The notes under the pieces were generated by a model, which was not told the origin of the DNA, made no database searches, and saw only the letters and a list, made by a program, of their open reading frames with translations. A stretch of 64,000 nucleotides of DNA from Bacteroidota bacterium (GTDB lineage: Bacteria > Bacteroidota > Bacteroidia > Cytophagales > Cyclobacteriaceae), in assembly GCA_023393375.1 (NCBI GenBank), contig JAEWLI010000166.1, forward strand, positions 71,761-135,760. The letters are read 5' to 3'. The translations under genes and the position numbers were made by a program. This document shows, piece by piece, positions 17,575-26,396 of the stretch. Each line of letters begins with the position of its first letter. The first letter of the stretch is position 1.

Positions 17575-18666
17575 TTATGCATGTCGGTAAAAAGGCAACT
17601 TCACCACTTCGGCCGCCAATAACCTGTTTCTTACTTTTACATAAAATTTGGTGTGGAGTGCACTAAAGGCTGTATTGACATAACCCATTCCCAAACCAAC
17701 ACCAAGTGATGGAGATTGGGTGCCGGACGTTACCGCACCGATTATTTCCCCACTTTCACTTTGCAGTTCATAACCTTGACGGGGAATTCCTTTATCCAAC
17801 ATTTCAAATCCAACCAATTTTTTCTCAATACCTTTTTCTTTTTGCTGCTTCAAAATATCTGATCCGATAAATTCCCGGTTTAATTTCACAATCCACCCAA
17901 GACCAGCTTCAAGTGGAGTAATATGATCAGTGAGTTCATGACCATAAAGACAGAACCCCATTTCCAAACGCAGGGTATCTCTTGCTCCTAATCCAATTGG
18001 CTTGATAGCATGTTTTTCACCTGCTTTCATAATTGATTGCCAAATTTCTAAAGCATACTTTTTCGGAAAATATAGTTCATAGCCCCCCGAACCTGTATAA
18101 CCAGTGGCAGACACTAGTACATTGTCCACACCTGCTACATTCGCGTGAGTAAAAGTATAATATTTTAATTCCCCCAAACTGATTTGCGTAAGTTGTGCCA
18201 ATACATTTTGTGCAGCAGGGCCTTGAATAGCATACAAACACATTTCATCTGAAATGTTGGTAAGGGTGACTTTGTCGTGATTTTGCTTATTGATCCAGCT
18301 CCAGTCTTTCTCAATATTGGAAGCATTTACTACCAGCATAAATTTAGCCTCATCCAGCCGGTAAACTAATAGGTCATCTATTACGCCCCCATCCTGATTG
18401 ATCAGGCAGGAGTACTGAGCCTGTCCAGACGATAATTTTGAGGCGTCATTGCAGGTAATTTTCATCACAAAAGGTAATGCTCCCACTCCTTCAACAGTAA
18501 ACTCTCCCATATGTGAAACATCAAAAATGCCCACACCACTTCTCACTGTTTTATGCTCATCCAGCTCAGATGCATACCTCACCGGCATTTCATAACCAGC
18601 AAATGGTGCCATTTTCGCACCCATTGCTAAATGATGATCATGAATCTCAAGTTTTTTTAACTCCAT
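17575..18666 (-). CDS. gcvT: Aminomethyltransferase, T-protein of the glycine cleavage system
   Basis: GcvT transfers the methylene group from aminomethyl-lipoyl H-protein to tetrahydrofolate, releasing ammonia. The 363-aa length and motifs are typical: GYEMPVRY near the start, the folate-binding DVSHMGEF (about 49-56), and the DTLRLEMGFCLYG block with the catalytic region. The gene is first of a two-gene operon with comB. A minus-strand TACATTTG box at 18753-18760 is a likely promoter; no glycine riboswitch was seen in the leader. Confidence 0.96.
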   Translation of the reverse strand: MELKKLEIHDHHLAMGAKMAPFAGYEMPVRYASELDEHKTVRSGVGIFDVSHMGEFTVEGVGALPFVMKITCNDASKLSSGQAQYSCLINQDGGVIDDLLVYRLDEAKFMLVVNASNIEKDWSWINKQNHDKVTLTNISDEMCLYAIQGPAAQNVLAQLTQISLGELKYYTFTHANVAGVDNVLVSATGYTGSGGYELYFPKKYALEIWQSIMKAGEKHAIKPIGLGARDTLRLEMGFCLYGHELTDHITPLEAGLGWIVKLNREFIGSDILKQQKEKGIEKKLVGFEMLDKGIPRQGYELQSESGEIIGAVTSGTQSPSLGVGLGMGYVNTAFSALHTKFYVKVRNRLLAAEVVKLPFYRHA

Positions 18667-18752
18667 AATTATGTCTTTTTGTTACTCACCGGGATAATCA
18701 GGTATATCGGCCATTAAAAATATTACTGATCACAAAATCAAAAGAATATTTA

Positions 18753-18760
18753 CAAATGTA
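18753..18760 (-). promoter_or_regulatory. -7 box of the gcvT-comB operon
   Basis: TACATTTG matches the Bacteroidota TAnnTTTG consensus and lies about 87 bases before the gcvT start. No clear -33 element is visible. Confidence 0.35.
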
Positions 18761-18927
18761 AAAAAAACTTCAACGCCCTTAGTAGTTGACGTAAAGAAAA
18801 GTAGCAATCAGATGGGTTGTGAGAAAGGTAAATCAAGGCAAAATGTAGTTTTAAGCACTTTATTAAAAACCTAAGCTGAGTTTAGTCGTTATTATGGTAT
18901 TGTATATTGGGGACTAATGATTTTTTT

Positions 18928-19314
18928 ATGGTAACAGCAATTACAGAAGGAATAAAAGTGACGGTTGAAACTGAGTACCAGCCTGAATACTCTAGCCCTA
19001 GACAATTTCATTTTGTCTTTACCTATAAGATAACGATAGAAAACCACAGTGATAATACCATTCAATTGAAAAGAAGGCATTGGTTTATTCATGATGCCAG
19101 CTGTGTGACCCGAGAGGTCGAAGGTGAAGGAGTAGTGGGCCAACAGCCGATTCTGGAGTCCGGTCAAATACACCAGTATATATCAGGATGTAATCTCAAA
19201 TCGGGTTTAGGTAAAATGAACGGTACCTATATTATGGAAAGGGTAGTAGATGGTAAAATTTTGAATGTAACCATCCCGGAATTTTCCATGATTGTCCCAT
19301 TTCGCCTAAATTAG
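18928..19314 (+). CDS. apaG: ApaG domain protein
   Basis: ApaG is a small immunoglobulin-like beta protein. The 128-aa product has the diagnostic blocks YKITIENHSDNTIQLKRRHWFI, the EVEGEGVVGQQPILESGQ strand pair and the C-terminal MNGTYIMER. In enterobacteria apaG is linked to diadenosine tetraphosphate metabolism and Co/Mg sensitivity, but its biochemical role is unclear. ATG at 18928 gives the normal length; an earlier TTG at 18907 is rejected. The gene is followed 20 bases later by a methyltransferase gene. Confidence 0.92.
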   Translation: MVTAITEGIKVTVETEYQPEYSSPRQFHFVFTYKITIENHSDNTIQLKRRHWFIHDASCVTREVEGEGVVGQQPILESGQIHQYISGCNLKSGLGKMNGTYIMERVVDGKILNVTIPEFSMIVPFRLN

Positions 19315-19334
19315 CATTCTTGTTTAGCTAAAGA

Positions 19335-20114
19335 ATGATAAAATCGGCATTTCGTTACCTTAACTACTTATTAAAGGCAGTAGATGAACACTCCCTGCAT
19401 GCTCCTTTTATCTACCATTTTTACACCACCCTCATAAAACCTGATAACATAAGTGAGGTATATCTCCCGTTTCAACAGATACGAAGGAATTTAAGTAAAG
19501 ATTACAGAACTATTCATACAATTGACTTGGGAGCTGGTTCACTAAAAAATAAAAGTCCGGAAAAAAAGGTGAGCAAGGTCGTTCGCAATTCCACTACACC
19601 TTCAAAACACTCACGTCTTTTTCATCGAATCATAAAATCTTATCAGTGTGATAATATGATCGAATTAGGTACAAGCTTAGGTATTAATACATTATATATG
19701 GCATCAGGGAATAAAAACGGCCAAGTGTATACACTTGAGGGTTGTCCGCAAATAGCTGAAATGGCTCAGAAAGTTTTTGACCAATTCCAAGATCTGAATA
19801 TTCAACTTATTTTGGGAAATATTGATAGTACGCTGCCGGAACTGGTGAAAAAACTCAATAGCATTGATTTCGTCTATTTTGACGCCAATCATACTTTTGA
19901 TGCCACCCTGAACTACTTTAACACCTGCCTACCAGGCATTCATGAAAATAGCATATTTGTTTTCGATGACATACACTGGTCAGAAGACATGGAGAAAGCC
20001 TGGGAAACGATCAAAAACCATAAAAAAGTAACCTTGAGTATCGATTTATTCGATTCGGGAATTATAATTTTTAAGCCGCTCGTAACTAAGCAACATTATG
20101 TGCTCAACTATTGA
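19335..20114 (+). CDS. Class I SAM-dependent methyltransferase
   Basis: This is a 259-aa Rossmann methyltransferase. Motif I is MIELGTSLGINTLYMA, an acidic strand end appears as VYTLEG, and the motif IV region is IDFVYFDANHTFDATLNYF, as in O-methyltransferase-like proteins. The FDANHTFDA box with Asp and His resembles metal-dependent catechol-type enzymes, but the substrate is unknown. Residues 1-90 are extra helical sequence. It is probably co-transcribed with apaG. Confidence 0.82.
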   Translation: MIKSAFRYLNYLLKAVDEHSLHAPFIYHFYTTLIKPDNISEVYLPFQQIRRNLSKDYRTIHTIDLGAGSLKNKSPEKKVSKVVRNSTTPSKHSRLFHRIIKSYQCDNMIELGTSLGINTLYMASGNKNGQVYTLEGCPQIAEMAQKVFDQFQDLNIQLILGNIDSTLPELVKKLNSIDFVYFDANHTFDATLNYFNTCLPGIHENSIFVFDDIHWSEDMEKAWETIKNHKKVTLSIDLFDSGIIIFKPLVTKQHYVLNY

Positions 20115-20125
20115 TAATTTTTCAG

Positions 20126-20509
20126 TTAAAGGCTTTCTAATACGTTTTTCAACTTATTTCGTACCTCAGCAGCTGTTTCTTTTAAATTATCATTCTGTAC
20201 ACCCTGCATAGAGACTACGGGATCTATTACGGATACTTCAGTCTGATCACCACTTTCTTCTACTAAAACATTACATGGTAACATCAACCCGATTTTATCT
20301 TCCATTTGTATTGCTTTCCAGGCAAAATGAGGATTACAGGCACCTAGTATTTTGTACTTCTTAGTGTCAACATCCAGTTTTTTCTGGAGCGTTTCTTTGA
20401 CATCGATTTCGGTCAATACACCGAAACCTTCTTCTTTGAGTGCATTGGTTACTTTTTCCAGAGTTTCTTCAAATGAAGATGGGATAGTTTTATTAAAAAA
20501 ATAGGTCAT
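20126..20509 (-). CDS. DUF302 domain protein
   Basis: This 127-aa DUF302 protein shows the family pattern FEETLEKVTNALKEEGFGVLTEIDVKETLQKKL, followed by YKILGACNPHFAWKAIQ and IGLMLPCNVLVEE. DUF302 domains adopt a TBP-like fold, and the conserved CNP/PCN cysteines suggest a metal- or redox-related function that is still unproven. No signal peptide is present. It is divergent from the copper-efflux genes and could share their control. A 7-bp inverted repeat lies just upstream of its start. Confidence 0.9.
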   Translation of the reverse strand: MTYFFNKTIPSSFEETLEKVTNALKEEGFGVLTEIDVKETLQKKLDVDTKKYKILGACNPHFAWKAIQMEDKIGLMLPCNVLVEESGDQTEVSVIDPVVSMQGVQNDNLKETAAEVRNKLKNVLESL

Positions 20510-20538
20510 GATTATAAATAATTTAAATAGTTAAACTA

Positions 20539-20558
20539 ATATGAACGAAAATTCATAT
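20539..20558. promoter_or_regulatory. Inverted repeat in the DUF302/HYC_CC_PP divergent region
   Basis: ATATGAA-CGAAAA-TTCATAT is a perfect 7+7 inverted repeat with a 6-base spacer, 30 bases upstream of the DUF302 start codon. It could be an operator, but it is AT-rich and only one copy was seen. Confidence 0.35.
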
Positions 20559-20669
20559 GTTGTGGTTGTGGTGATCCAATATCTTATTTTTTAATAAATT
20601 TCATTACATTTCGCTAAATAATATAACCCAATAAAAAAATTATATAAGGAATTTATATTTCTAAACTCC

Positions 20670-20677
20670 TATATTTG
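20670..20677 (+). promoter_or_regulatory. -7 box of the copper-efflux operon
   Basis: TATATTTG matches the TAnnTTTG consensus and lies 45 bases before the TTG start of the HYC_CC_PP gene. No -33 TTTG at the expected distance was found. Confidence 0.45.
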
Positions 20678-20721
20678 TAATTGTATAACAATAATAAACC
20701 AAACACGTTTTCACTATTACA

Positions 20722-21102
20722 TTGAAAAAGATTTTCCACATATGGCTTTCACTTTTATTATTGATATCCACAGCAGGATTATCGGTATCGAAGCATATAT
20801 GTGGAGACAATGTACATGACATTGCTATTCTGCAACCAGCCAGTAACTGTCATGGTGAAGCCGATATGGAAATGAATGGCTGCTGTGAAGATGAAACCGA
20901 ACATTTTCAAGTAGATGATGATTTTCAGCAAGAGTCTTCTCTTGAGATTAATAATTCTACCGATTTACTACTATTTGTTACTCATTTTTTGGGTATTAAT
21001 TATAATATCCAGGTAAATTGTCACATCTCATTTGCCAACTATGAGTCCCCTCCTGATTCTGGAACAGATATCTTGATCAGAATTCAGTCTTTTCTTCTTT
21101 AA
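20722..21102 (+). CDS. HYC_CC_PP family exported protein
   Basis: This small Bacteroidota protein family is named after three motifs, all recognisable here: the HYC-like KHICGD (24-29), CC in NGCCEDE (51-57) and PP in ESPPDS near the C-terminus. The frame opens at TTG 20722 with MKKIFHIWLSLLLLISTAG, a clear signal peptide, so the protein is periplasmic or secreted. Family members sit beside copper or heavy-metal efflux genes, as here, about 85 bases before cusA. The Cys, His and acidic residues suggest metal binding or sensing, which is inference. Confidence 0.8.
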   Translation: MKKIFHIWLSLLLLISTAGLSVSKHICGDNVHDIAILQPASNCHGEADMEMNGCCEDETEHFQVDDDFQQESSLEINNSTDLLLFVTHFLGINYNIQVNCHISFANYESPPDSGTDILIRIQSFLL

Positions 21103-21186
21103 ATCATTTCAATAATCTTATTACTTTCCTGGTTAACGGGAATCGTAATCCTTTTTACTTAGTTGATTATTGAAGATATTAAAGAT

Positions 21187-24100
21187 ATGCTAAATAATAT
21201 AATCCGTTTTTTCCTTGAAAATAAATTGGTCACCGTTTTGCTCCTGGTCATTCTGGTTGTATGGGGATACTCGGTAGCACCTTTTAATTGGGAAAGTAAC
21301 TTAATCCCGAGAGATCCAGTTCCTGTTGATGCAATTCCTGATATTGGTGAAAACCAGCAGATCGTTTTCAGTGAATGGATGGGACGGTCTCCCCAGGATG
21401 TAGAAGACCAGATCACTTACCCTTTAACTACAGCTTTACTCGGTATGCCGGGTGTGAAGACGATCCGTAGTACATCCATGTTTGGGTTTTCCAGTATTTA
21501 TATCATTTTCGATGATGATGTGGAGTATTATTGGAGCCGGTCAAGAATACTGGAAAAACTCAATTCATTGCCTTCCGGACTTTTGCCTCAAGGCATTCAA
21601 CCCAAGTTAGGTCCCGACGCCACCGCACTTGGCCAGGTTTATTGGTATACCCTGGAAGGTCGCGATTCGGATGGCAATCCTGCGGGAGGGTGGGACTTGC
21701 ATGAACTCCGCACAGTTCAGGATTATTATGTGCGATATGCGCTTGCAGGCTCTGAAGGAGTAGCTGAAGTAGCATCCATTGGAGGTCATATTAAGGAATA
21801 TCAGGTAGATATGGATCCCGTGGCCATGAAAGCCCATAACATTTCCATGATGCAGGTAATGGATGCTATCAGAAGCAGCAATCAGGATGTCGGAGCCAAT
21901 ACCATCGAAATGAACAAGGTAGAATACCTGATACGGGGGCTGGGATATGTCAAAAACCTTAAGGACATAGAAGAAGCTGTAGTAGCTGTAAACGATAATG
22001 TGCCTTTGAGGATCAGAGACATTGCCAGGGTCAATATCGGTCCGGCAAGCAGGGCTGAGCGTGGTGTATTGGATAAAGGGGGTGCAGAAGCTGTTGGCGG
22101 TGTGGTAGTAGCCCGCTATGGTGACAATCCGTTGCAAGTAATTACCAATGTAAAGAAGAAAATTGAGGAAATTTCTTCAGGGTTACCGTCCAAAACCTTA
22201 TCTGATGGAACAATATCTAAAGTCACCATCGTTCCTTTTTACGACCGCACAGGTTTGATTTATGAAACTTTAGGTACTTTGTATGACGCCATTTCCCAAC
22301 AAATACTGATCACCATTATTGTGATCATTATCATGGTGGTCAACCTGAGATCATCATTTATGATTTCCGCTTTATTGCCCATGGCTGTACTCATCACTTT
22401 TATCATGATGAAATATGTTGGGGTCGATGCCAATATTGTGGCATTGTCAGGGATTGCCATCGCCATCGGAACAATGGTTGATCTGGGGATTATCCTTAGC
22501 GATAACATTCTGCAGCACATGGACAATGCTCCACCGGGTCAAAAGAAAATAGACACCATTTATAACGCCACTACTGAAGTTGCCTCAGCTATTATAACTG
22601 CGGTTGCTACTACAATTGTTAGTTTTCTTCCTGTATTTTCACTGGAAGCGGCAGAAGGAAAATTATTTGGCCCGTTGGCTTTTACCAAAACATTTGCACT
22701 AATAGCAGCATTGTTTTTTACCATTATCATAATGCCTGCTTTTGCCCATTGGTTCTTTTCAGTAAAAGTAGATAAGGAAAAGACCCGAAAATGGCTGAAT
22801 ATGGGCATGATCATCTTTGGTATAATCATCATGTTCTTTTCAATATGGGCTGGTATCACCATACTGGCTTTTGGGATCAACAATTTAGCCAGTTATTATT
22901 ATCCAAAATACAAGCCCTATCATGGATGGATGGTAGTGATCATTACTGTAGTCGCGGTTACATGGTTGTTGGCTGAAGAATGGAGGCCTTTAGGGGTAAC
23001 CAACAACATGCTGATAAATTTCCTGTTCATCATACTGATTATTGCTTTGGTAATGGGTAGTTTTCTGGGTTTTATCCGAATCTATCCGGCTATTCTGCGT
23101 TGGAGCATGGCCAACAAAGGTAAGTTTATCATAGCCCCGATTTTGTTTATTATCCCGGGATTCATCATTTGGACAGGATTTAATAAATCGTTCGGTTTTG
23201 TTGCCCGTGGTTTTGATGTAATAGGAATAAATGTCCGTACAACTGCAGTTTGGAGTAGCATGACCCATACCTTTCCTGGAATGGGAAAGGAATTCATGCC
23301 GTCTCTTGATGAAGGGTCTTTCCTTCTGATGCCAACCTCGATGCCTCATGCGGGAGTTGAGGAAAATATACAGATACTTAAAAACCTTGATCTGATGGTT
23401 ACTTCCATTCCGGAAGTGGAAATGGTGGTTGGAAAAGCAGGTAGGGCAGAAACCGCACTTGATCCCGCACCAATGTCTATGTTTGAAAATGTGATCAATT
23501 ACAAAAGTGAATATAAAACTGATGAAAATGGAACAAGGCTTCGCTTTAAAATTGATAAAGAGGGTGAATTCGTTCGTGATGATAATAATGAGTTAATTCC
23601 TGATGCCAAAGGAAATTATTTCCGTCAGTGGCGAGACCATATTAAATCACCTGATGACATATGGGATGAGATTGTGAAACACGCTAATCTTCCAGGAGTT
23701 ACTTCAGCACCAAAACTTCAACCAATTGAAACCCGGCTGGTGATGCTTCAAACAGGGATGAGGGCTCCTATGGGCATTAAAGTTTTTGGGCCAGACCTGA
23801 AAACCATTGAAGATTTTAGTTTGCAAATAGAGCAATATCTGAAACAAGTACCATCAGTAAAACCCGAAGCTGTATTTGCCGACCGGTCTCTTGGCAAACC
23901 TTATCTGGAGATTGATATCAACAGAGCGGCATTGGGTCGCTATGGACTGAATATTTCTGATGTACAGGAGTATATAGAAGTCGCTTTGGGTGGAATGACG
24001 TTAAGCACCACTGTAGAAGGCAGGGAACGTTTCTCCATTCGGGCACGATATGCGCGTGAATGGCGTGATAGTCCTGATAGGATGAGGAAAATACTTATCT

Positions 24101-24948
24101 CCACACCAACAGGCTCCCAGATACCACTTGAGGAAATAGCTTCTATTGCCTATCGCCCTGGACCTATGATGATCAGGGGCGAGAATACATTTCTGGTAGG
24201 ATATGTTTTATTGGACAAAAAAGAAGGTTTTGCCGAAGTAACCGTTGTGGAAGATGCACAGCGATTTCTCCAGGAAAAAATCTCATCGGGAGAGCTGGTA
24301 GTCCCTACAGGTGTTAATTACCAGTTCTCGGGTAGTTATGAAAATCAGGTCAGGGCTGAAAAACGTCTTTCCATTATTATTCCTCTGAGTTTGATCATCA
24401 TTTTCCTGATTTTATATTTTCAATTCCGCTCGGTGGCTATGTCATTGTTTATATTTTCTGGTATTGTGATGGCTTTTTCCGGAGGGTTTTTGTTGCTATG
24501 GCTATATGGACAGGATTGGTTTTTGAATTTTTCTTTCTTTGGTGTGGAGATGCAATCATTATTTCAAGTAAAGACTGTTAATCTGAGTGTAGCGGTCTGG
24601 GTAGGTTTCATTGCATTATTTGGTATTGTGACTGACGATGGCGTTGTAATGGGTACTTACATCAAACAGATATTTGAACGAAACTCCCCGCAAAATGTGG
24701 AAGAAGTAAGGAAATCAATTCTTGAAGCAGGATTGAAAAGGATCCGGCCTTGTTTGATGACATCAGCCACTACCTTATTGGCTTTATTACCAGTTTTAAC
24801 TTCAACAGGCAAAGGTGCAGATATTATGGCACCTATGGCTATTCCGATTTTTGGAGGTATGGCAGTAGAGCTGCTGACCCTCTTCGTAGTTCCGGTGTTA
24901 TATTCATGGTATGCCGAAAGGAAGGTTTTAAAGAATTCAAAATCATAA
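21187..24948 (+). CDS. cusA: CusA/CzcA-type heavy-metal efflux RND transporter
   Basis: This inner-membrane proton-driven pump drives metal from periplasm or cytosol through the CusCBA tripartite complex. At 1253 residues it exceeds the usual 1040; extra sequence lies around the central membrane segment and in a charged periplasmic insert (YKTDENGTRLRFK...). Met residues aligning with the CusA copper triad are visible in EFMPSLDEG, DPAPMSMFEN and LVMLQTGMRAPMG, favouring Cu(I)/Ag(I). The proton-relay Asp in GTMVDLGII is kept, while the later Glu site appears as Asp (IVTDDGVVM). ATG 21187 is preferred over TTG 21163. It is followed 19 bases later by the TolC-type gene. Confidence 0.93.
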   Translation: MLNNIIRFFLENKLVTVLLLVILVVWGYSVAPFNWESNLIPRDPVPVDAIPDIGENQQIVFSEWMGRSPQDVEDQITYPLTTALLGMPGVKTIRSTSMFGFSSIYIIFDDDVEYYWSRSRILEKLNSLPSGLLPQGIQPKLGPDATALGQVYWYTLEGRDSDGNPAGGWDLHELRTVQDYYVRYALAGSEGVAEVASIGGHIKEYQVDMDPVAMKAHNISMMQVMDAIRSSNQDVGANTIEMNKVEYLIRGLGYVKNLKDIEEAVVAVNDNVPLRIRDIARVNIGPASRAERGVLDKGGAEAVGGVVVARYGDNPLQVITNVKKKIEEISSGLPSKTLSDGTISKVTIVPFYDRTGLIYETLGTLYDAISQQILITIIVIIIMVVNLRSSFMISALLPMAVLITFIMMKYVGVDANIVALSGIAIAIGTMVDLGIILSDNILQHMDNAPPGQKKIDTIYNATTEVASAIITAVATTIVSFLPVFSLEAAEGKLFGPLAFTKTFALIAALFFTIIIMPAFAHWFFSVKVDKEKTRKWLNMGMIIFGIIIMFFSIWAGITILAFGINNLASYYYPKYKPYHGWMVVIITVVAVTWLLAEEWRPLGVTNNMLINFLFIILIIALVMGSFLGFIRIYPAILRWSMANKGKFIIAPILFIIPGFIIWTGFNKSFGFVARGFDVIGINVRTTAVWSSMTHTFPGMGKEFMPSLDEGSFLLMPTSMPHAGVEENIQILKNLDLMVTSIPEVEMVVGKAGRAETALDPAPMSMFENVINYKSEYKTDENGTRLRFKIDKEGEFVRDDNNELIPDAKGNYFRQWRDHIKSPDDIWDEIVKHANLPGVTSAPKLQPIETRLVMLQTGMRAPMGIKVFGPDLKTIEDFSLQIEQYLKQVPSVKPEAVFADRSLGKPYLEIDINRAALGRYGLNISDVQEYIEVALGGMTLSTTVEGRERFSIRARYAREWRDSPDRMRKILISTPTGSQIPLEEIASIAYRPGPMMIRGENTFLVGYVLLDKKEGFAEVTVVEDAQRFLQEKISSGELVVPTGVNYQFSGSYENQVRAEKRLSIIIPLSLIIIFLILYFQFRSVAMSLFIFSGIVMAFSGGFLLLWLYGQDWFLNFSFFGVEMQSLFQVKTVNLSVAVWVGFIALFGIVTDDGVVMGTYIKQIFERNSPQNVEEVRKSILEAGLKRIRPCLMTSATTLLALLPVLTSTGKGADIMAPMAIPIFGGMAVELLTLFVVPVLYSWYAERKVLKNSKS

Positions 24949-24967
24949 AATACAGAAAGGACTTATC

Positions 24968-26386
24968 ATGACTAAAAAAATAATTTTCTTTTCAATGGTA
25001 TACCTGTTAGTATTCCAGGTACACGCTCAGACATTATCAGAATATTTGGAGGTGGCTGCTGAGAATAATCCGCAGTTACAGGCATCATTTCATCAATATC
25101 TGGCTGCTGTTGAGAAGGTACCACAGGTAGGGGCTTTGCCAGATCCTCAGGTGACTTTCGGGTATTTTACCAAACCTATGGAAATGCCTATGGGTAAACA
25201 ACGTGCTGAAATCACACTCATGCAAATGTTCCCCTGGTTCGGTTTATTGCGAAACAGCAAAGATGAAGCTTCACAAATGGCTAATGCCAGATATCAGGGA
25301 TTTTTGGAAACCAAAAACCAGCTTTTTTACCAGATAAAATCAACATGGTATGAAATGTACAAGTTGGAGGAAGAGATCAGGCTGATGGAAGAAAATATCG
25401 CGATTTTAAAGTCCTTTGAAAGACTGGCAATCAGCCGTTTCAGCAGTGGCAATTCAGGCAGTACCGGGTCAACCACTCCACGTGATATGTCTTCAACACA
25501 AGGAAATATACAAAATCAGCAAGGTGGTGGAGGTATGGAAGGTATGGGTGGTTCATCAACATCTTCAGGAAATACCCGCTCATCAAACAGTATGAACACC
25601 ATGAATGGTAATACCATGTCATCAGGAGGAAGTATGGTGGATGTCTTACGGGTACAAATGGAAATAAAGGAGTTGGAAAACACCATCAAAAGGTTAGAGG
25701 ACTCCAGAAAACCACTGCTCACCCGATTTAATAAGCTTTTGAATCGTCCTGTTTCAGAAACCGTGCAGGTGGTAGATACTTTAGTTGCCGGGGAATTGCC
25801 ATTGGACCGATTAGCCTTGCTTGATAGTGTTATGAATAACAACCCGATGGTCAGGATGTATGACTTTGAAAGGCAGGCTTTTGATACACAAAAAGAAATG
25901 GCTCGTCGTGAAGGAAATCCAATGATAGGTGTGGGTGTCAACTACATGATTTTCAGTCCTGCTACAAATGGCGAACAAATGCAAATGGGTGGGGAAAATA
26001 TGTGGATGCCGATGGTGTCGGTTACAATTCCCCTCAACAGGAAAAAATACAATGCCATGAAAAAGGAAGCTGAACTTCTGGGGAATGCCGCTCAATTTGA
26101 GCAAACTGCTGCCAGGAATCAACTTTCCATACAGTGGGATGAAACCATCAGGGATTTAGATGATGCAGCCAGACAGATAAAAAAATATCAGGAGCAGATT
26201 ACCCTGGCAGGTCAGGCTTTGCGATTGATTACCACTACCTATAGTGCCGAAGGCGCAGGATTTGAAGAAGTCCTGAGGGTGCAGCAACAATTGATCAGCT
26301 ATCAATTGAACCTGATCAATACTATTGTGGATCAAAATGAAATTATAGCCAGAATTGAAATGCTGGCTGCTATTAACATTAATTAA
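24968..26386 (+). CDS. cusC: TolC-family outer-membrane efflux protein with Ser/Gly/Asn/Met-rich insert
   Basis: This 472-aa protein carries a signal peptide (cleavage after VHAQT) and two OEP repeats typical of TolC/CusC channels, the outer-membrane exit of the efflux pump. Residues about 159-223 form an unusual low-complexity insert of Ser, Gly, Asn, Thr and Met (GGGGMEGMGG, NSMNTMNGNTMSSGG), placed in the helical hairpin where the periplasmic tip would be. More Met clusters occur at MEMPMG and EQMQMGGENMWMPM, which would suit Cu(I)/Ag(I) contact. The gene overlaps the upstream in-frame extension of cusB and is clearly in the operon. Confidence 0.9.
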   Translation: MTKKIIFFSMVYLLVFQVHAQTLSEYLEVAAENNPQLQASFHQYLAAVEKVPQVGALPDPQVTFGYFTKPMEMPMGKQRAEITLMQMFPWFGLLRNSKDEASQMANARYQGFLETKNQLFYQIKSTWYEMYKLEEEIRLMEENIAILKSFERLAISRFSSGNSGSTGSTTPRDMSSTQGNIQNQQGGGGMEGMGGSSTSSGNTRSSNSMNTMNGNTMSSGGSMVDVLRVQMEIKELENTIKRLEDSRKPLLTRFNKLLNRPVSETVQVVDTLVAGELPLDRLALLDSVMNNNPMVRMYDFERQAFDTQKEMARREGNPMIGVGVNYMIFSPATNGEQMQMGGENMWMPMVSVTIPLNRKKYNAMKKEAELLGNAAQFEQTAARNQLSIQWDETIRDLDDAARQIKKYQEQITLAGQALRLITTTYSAEGAGFEEVLRVQQQLISYQLNLINTIVDQNEIIARIEMLAAININ

Positions 26387-26396
26387 ATGGAATATC

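Noticed and set aside
18667..18906. Possible glycine riboswitch upstream of gcvT
   Set aside because: No conserved glycine-aptamer helices or paired aptamers could be recognised in the leader.
22260..23349. Several long minus-strand frames inside cusA
   Set aside because: They lie fully antisense to a strongly recognisable pump and have the composition expected of shadows.
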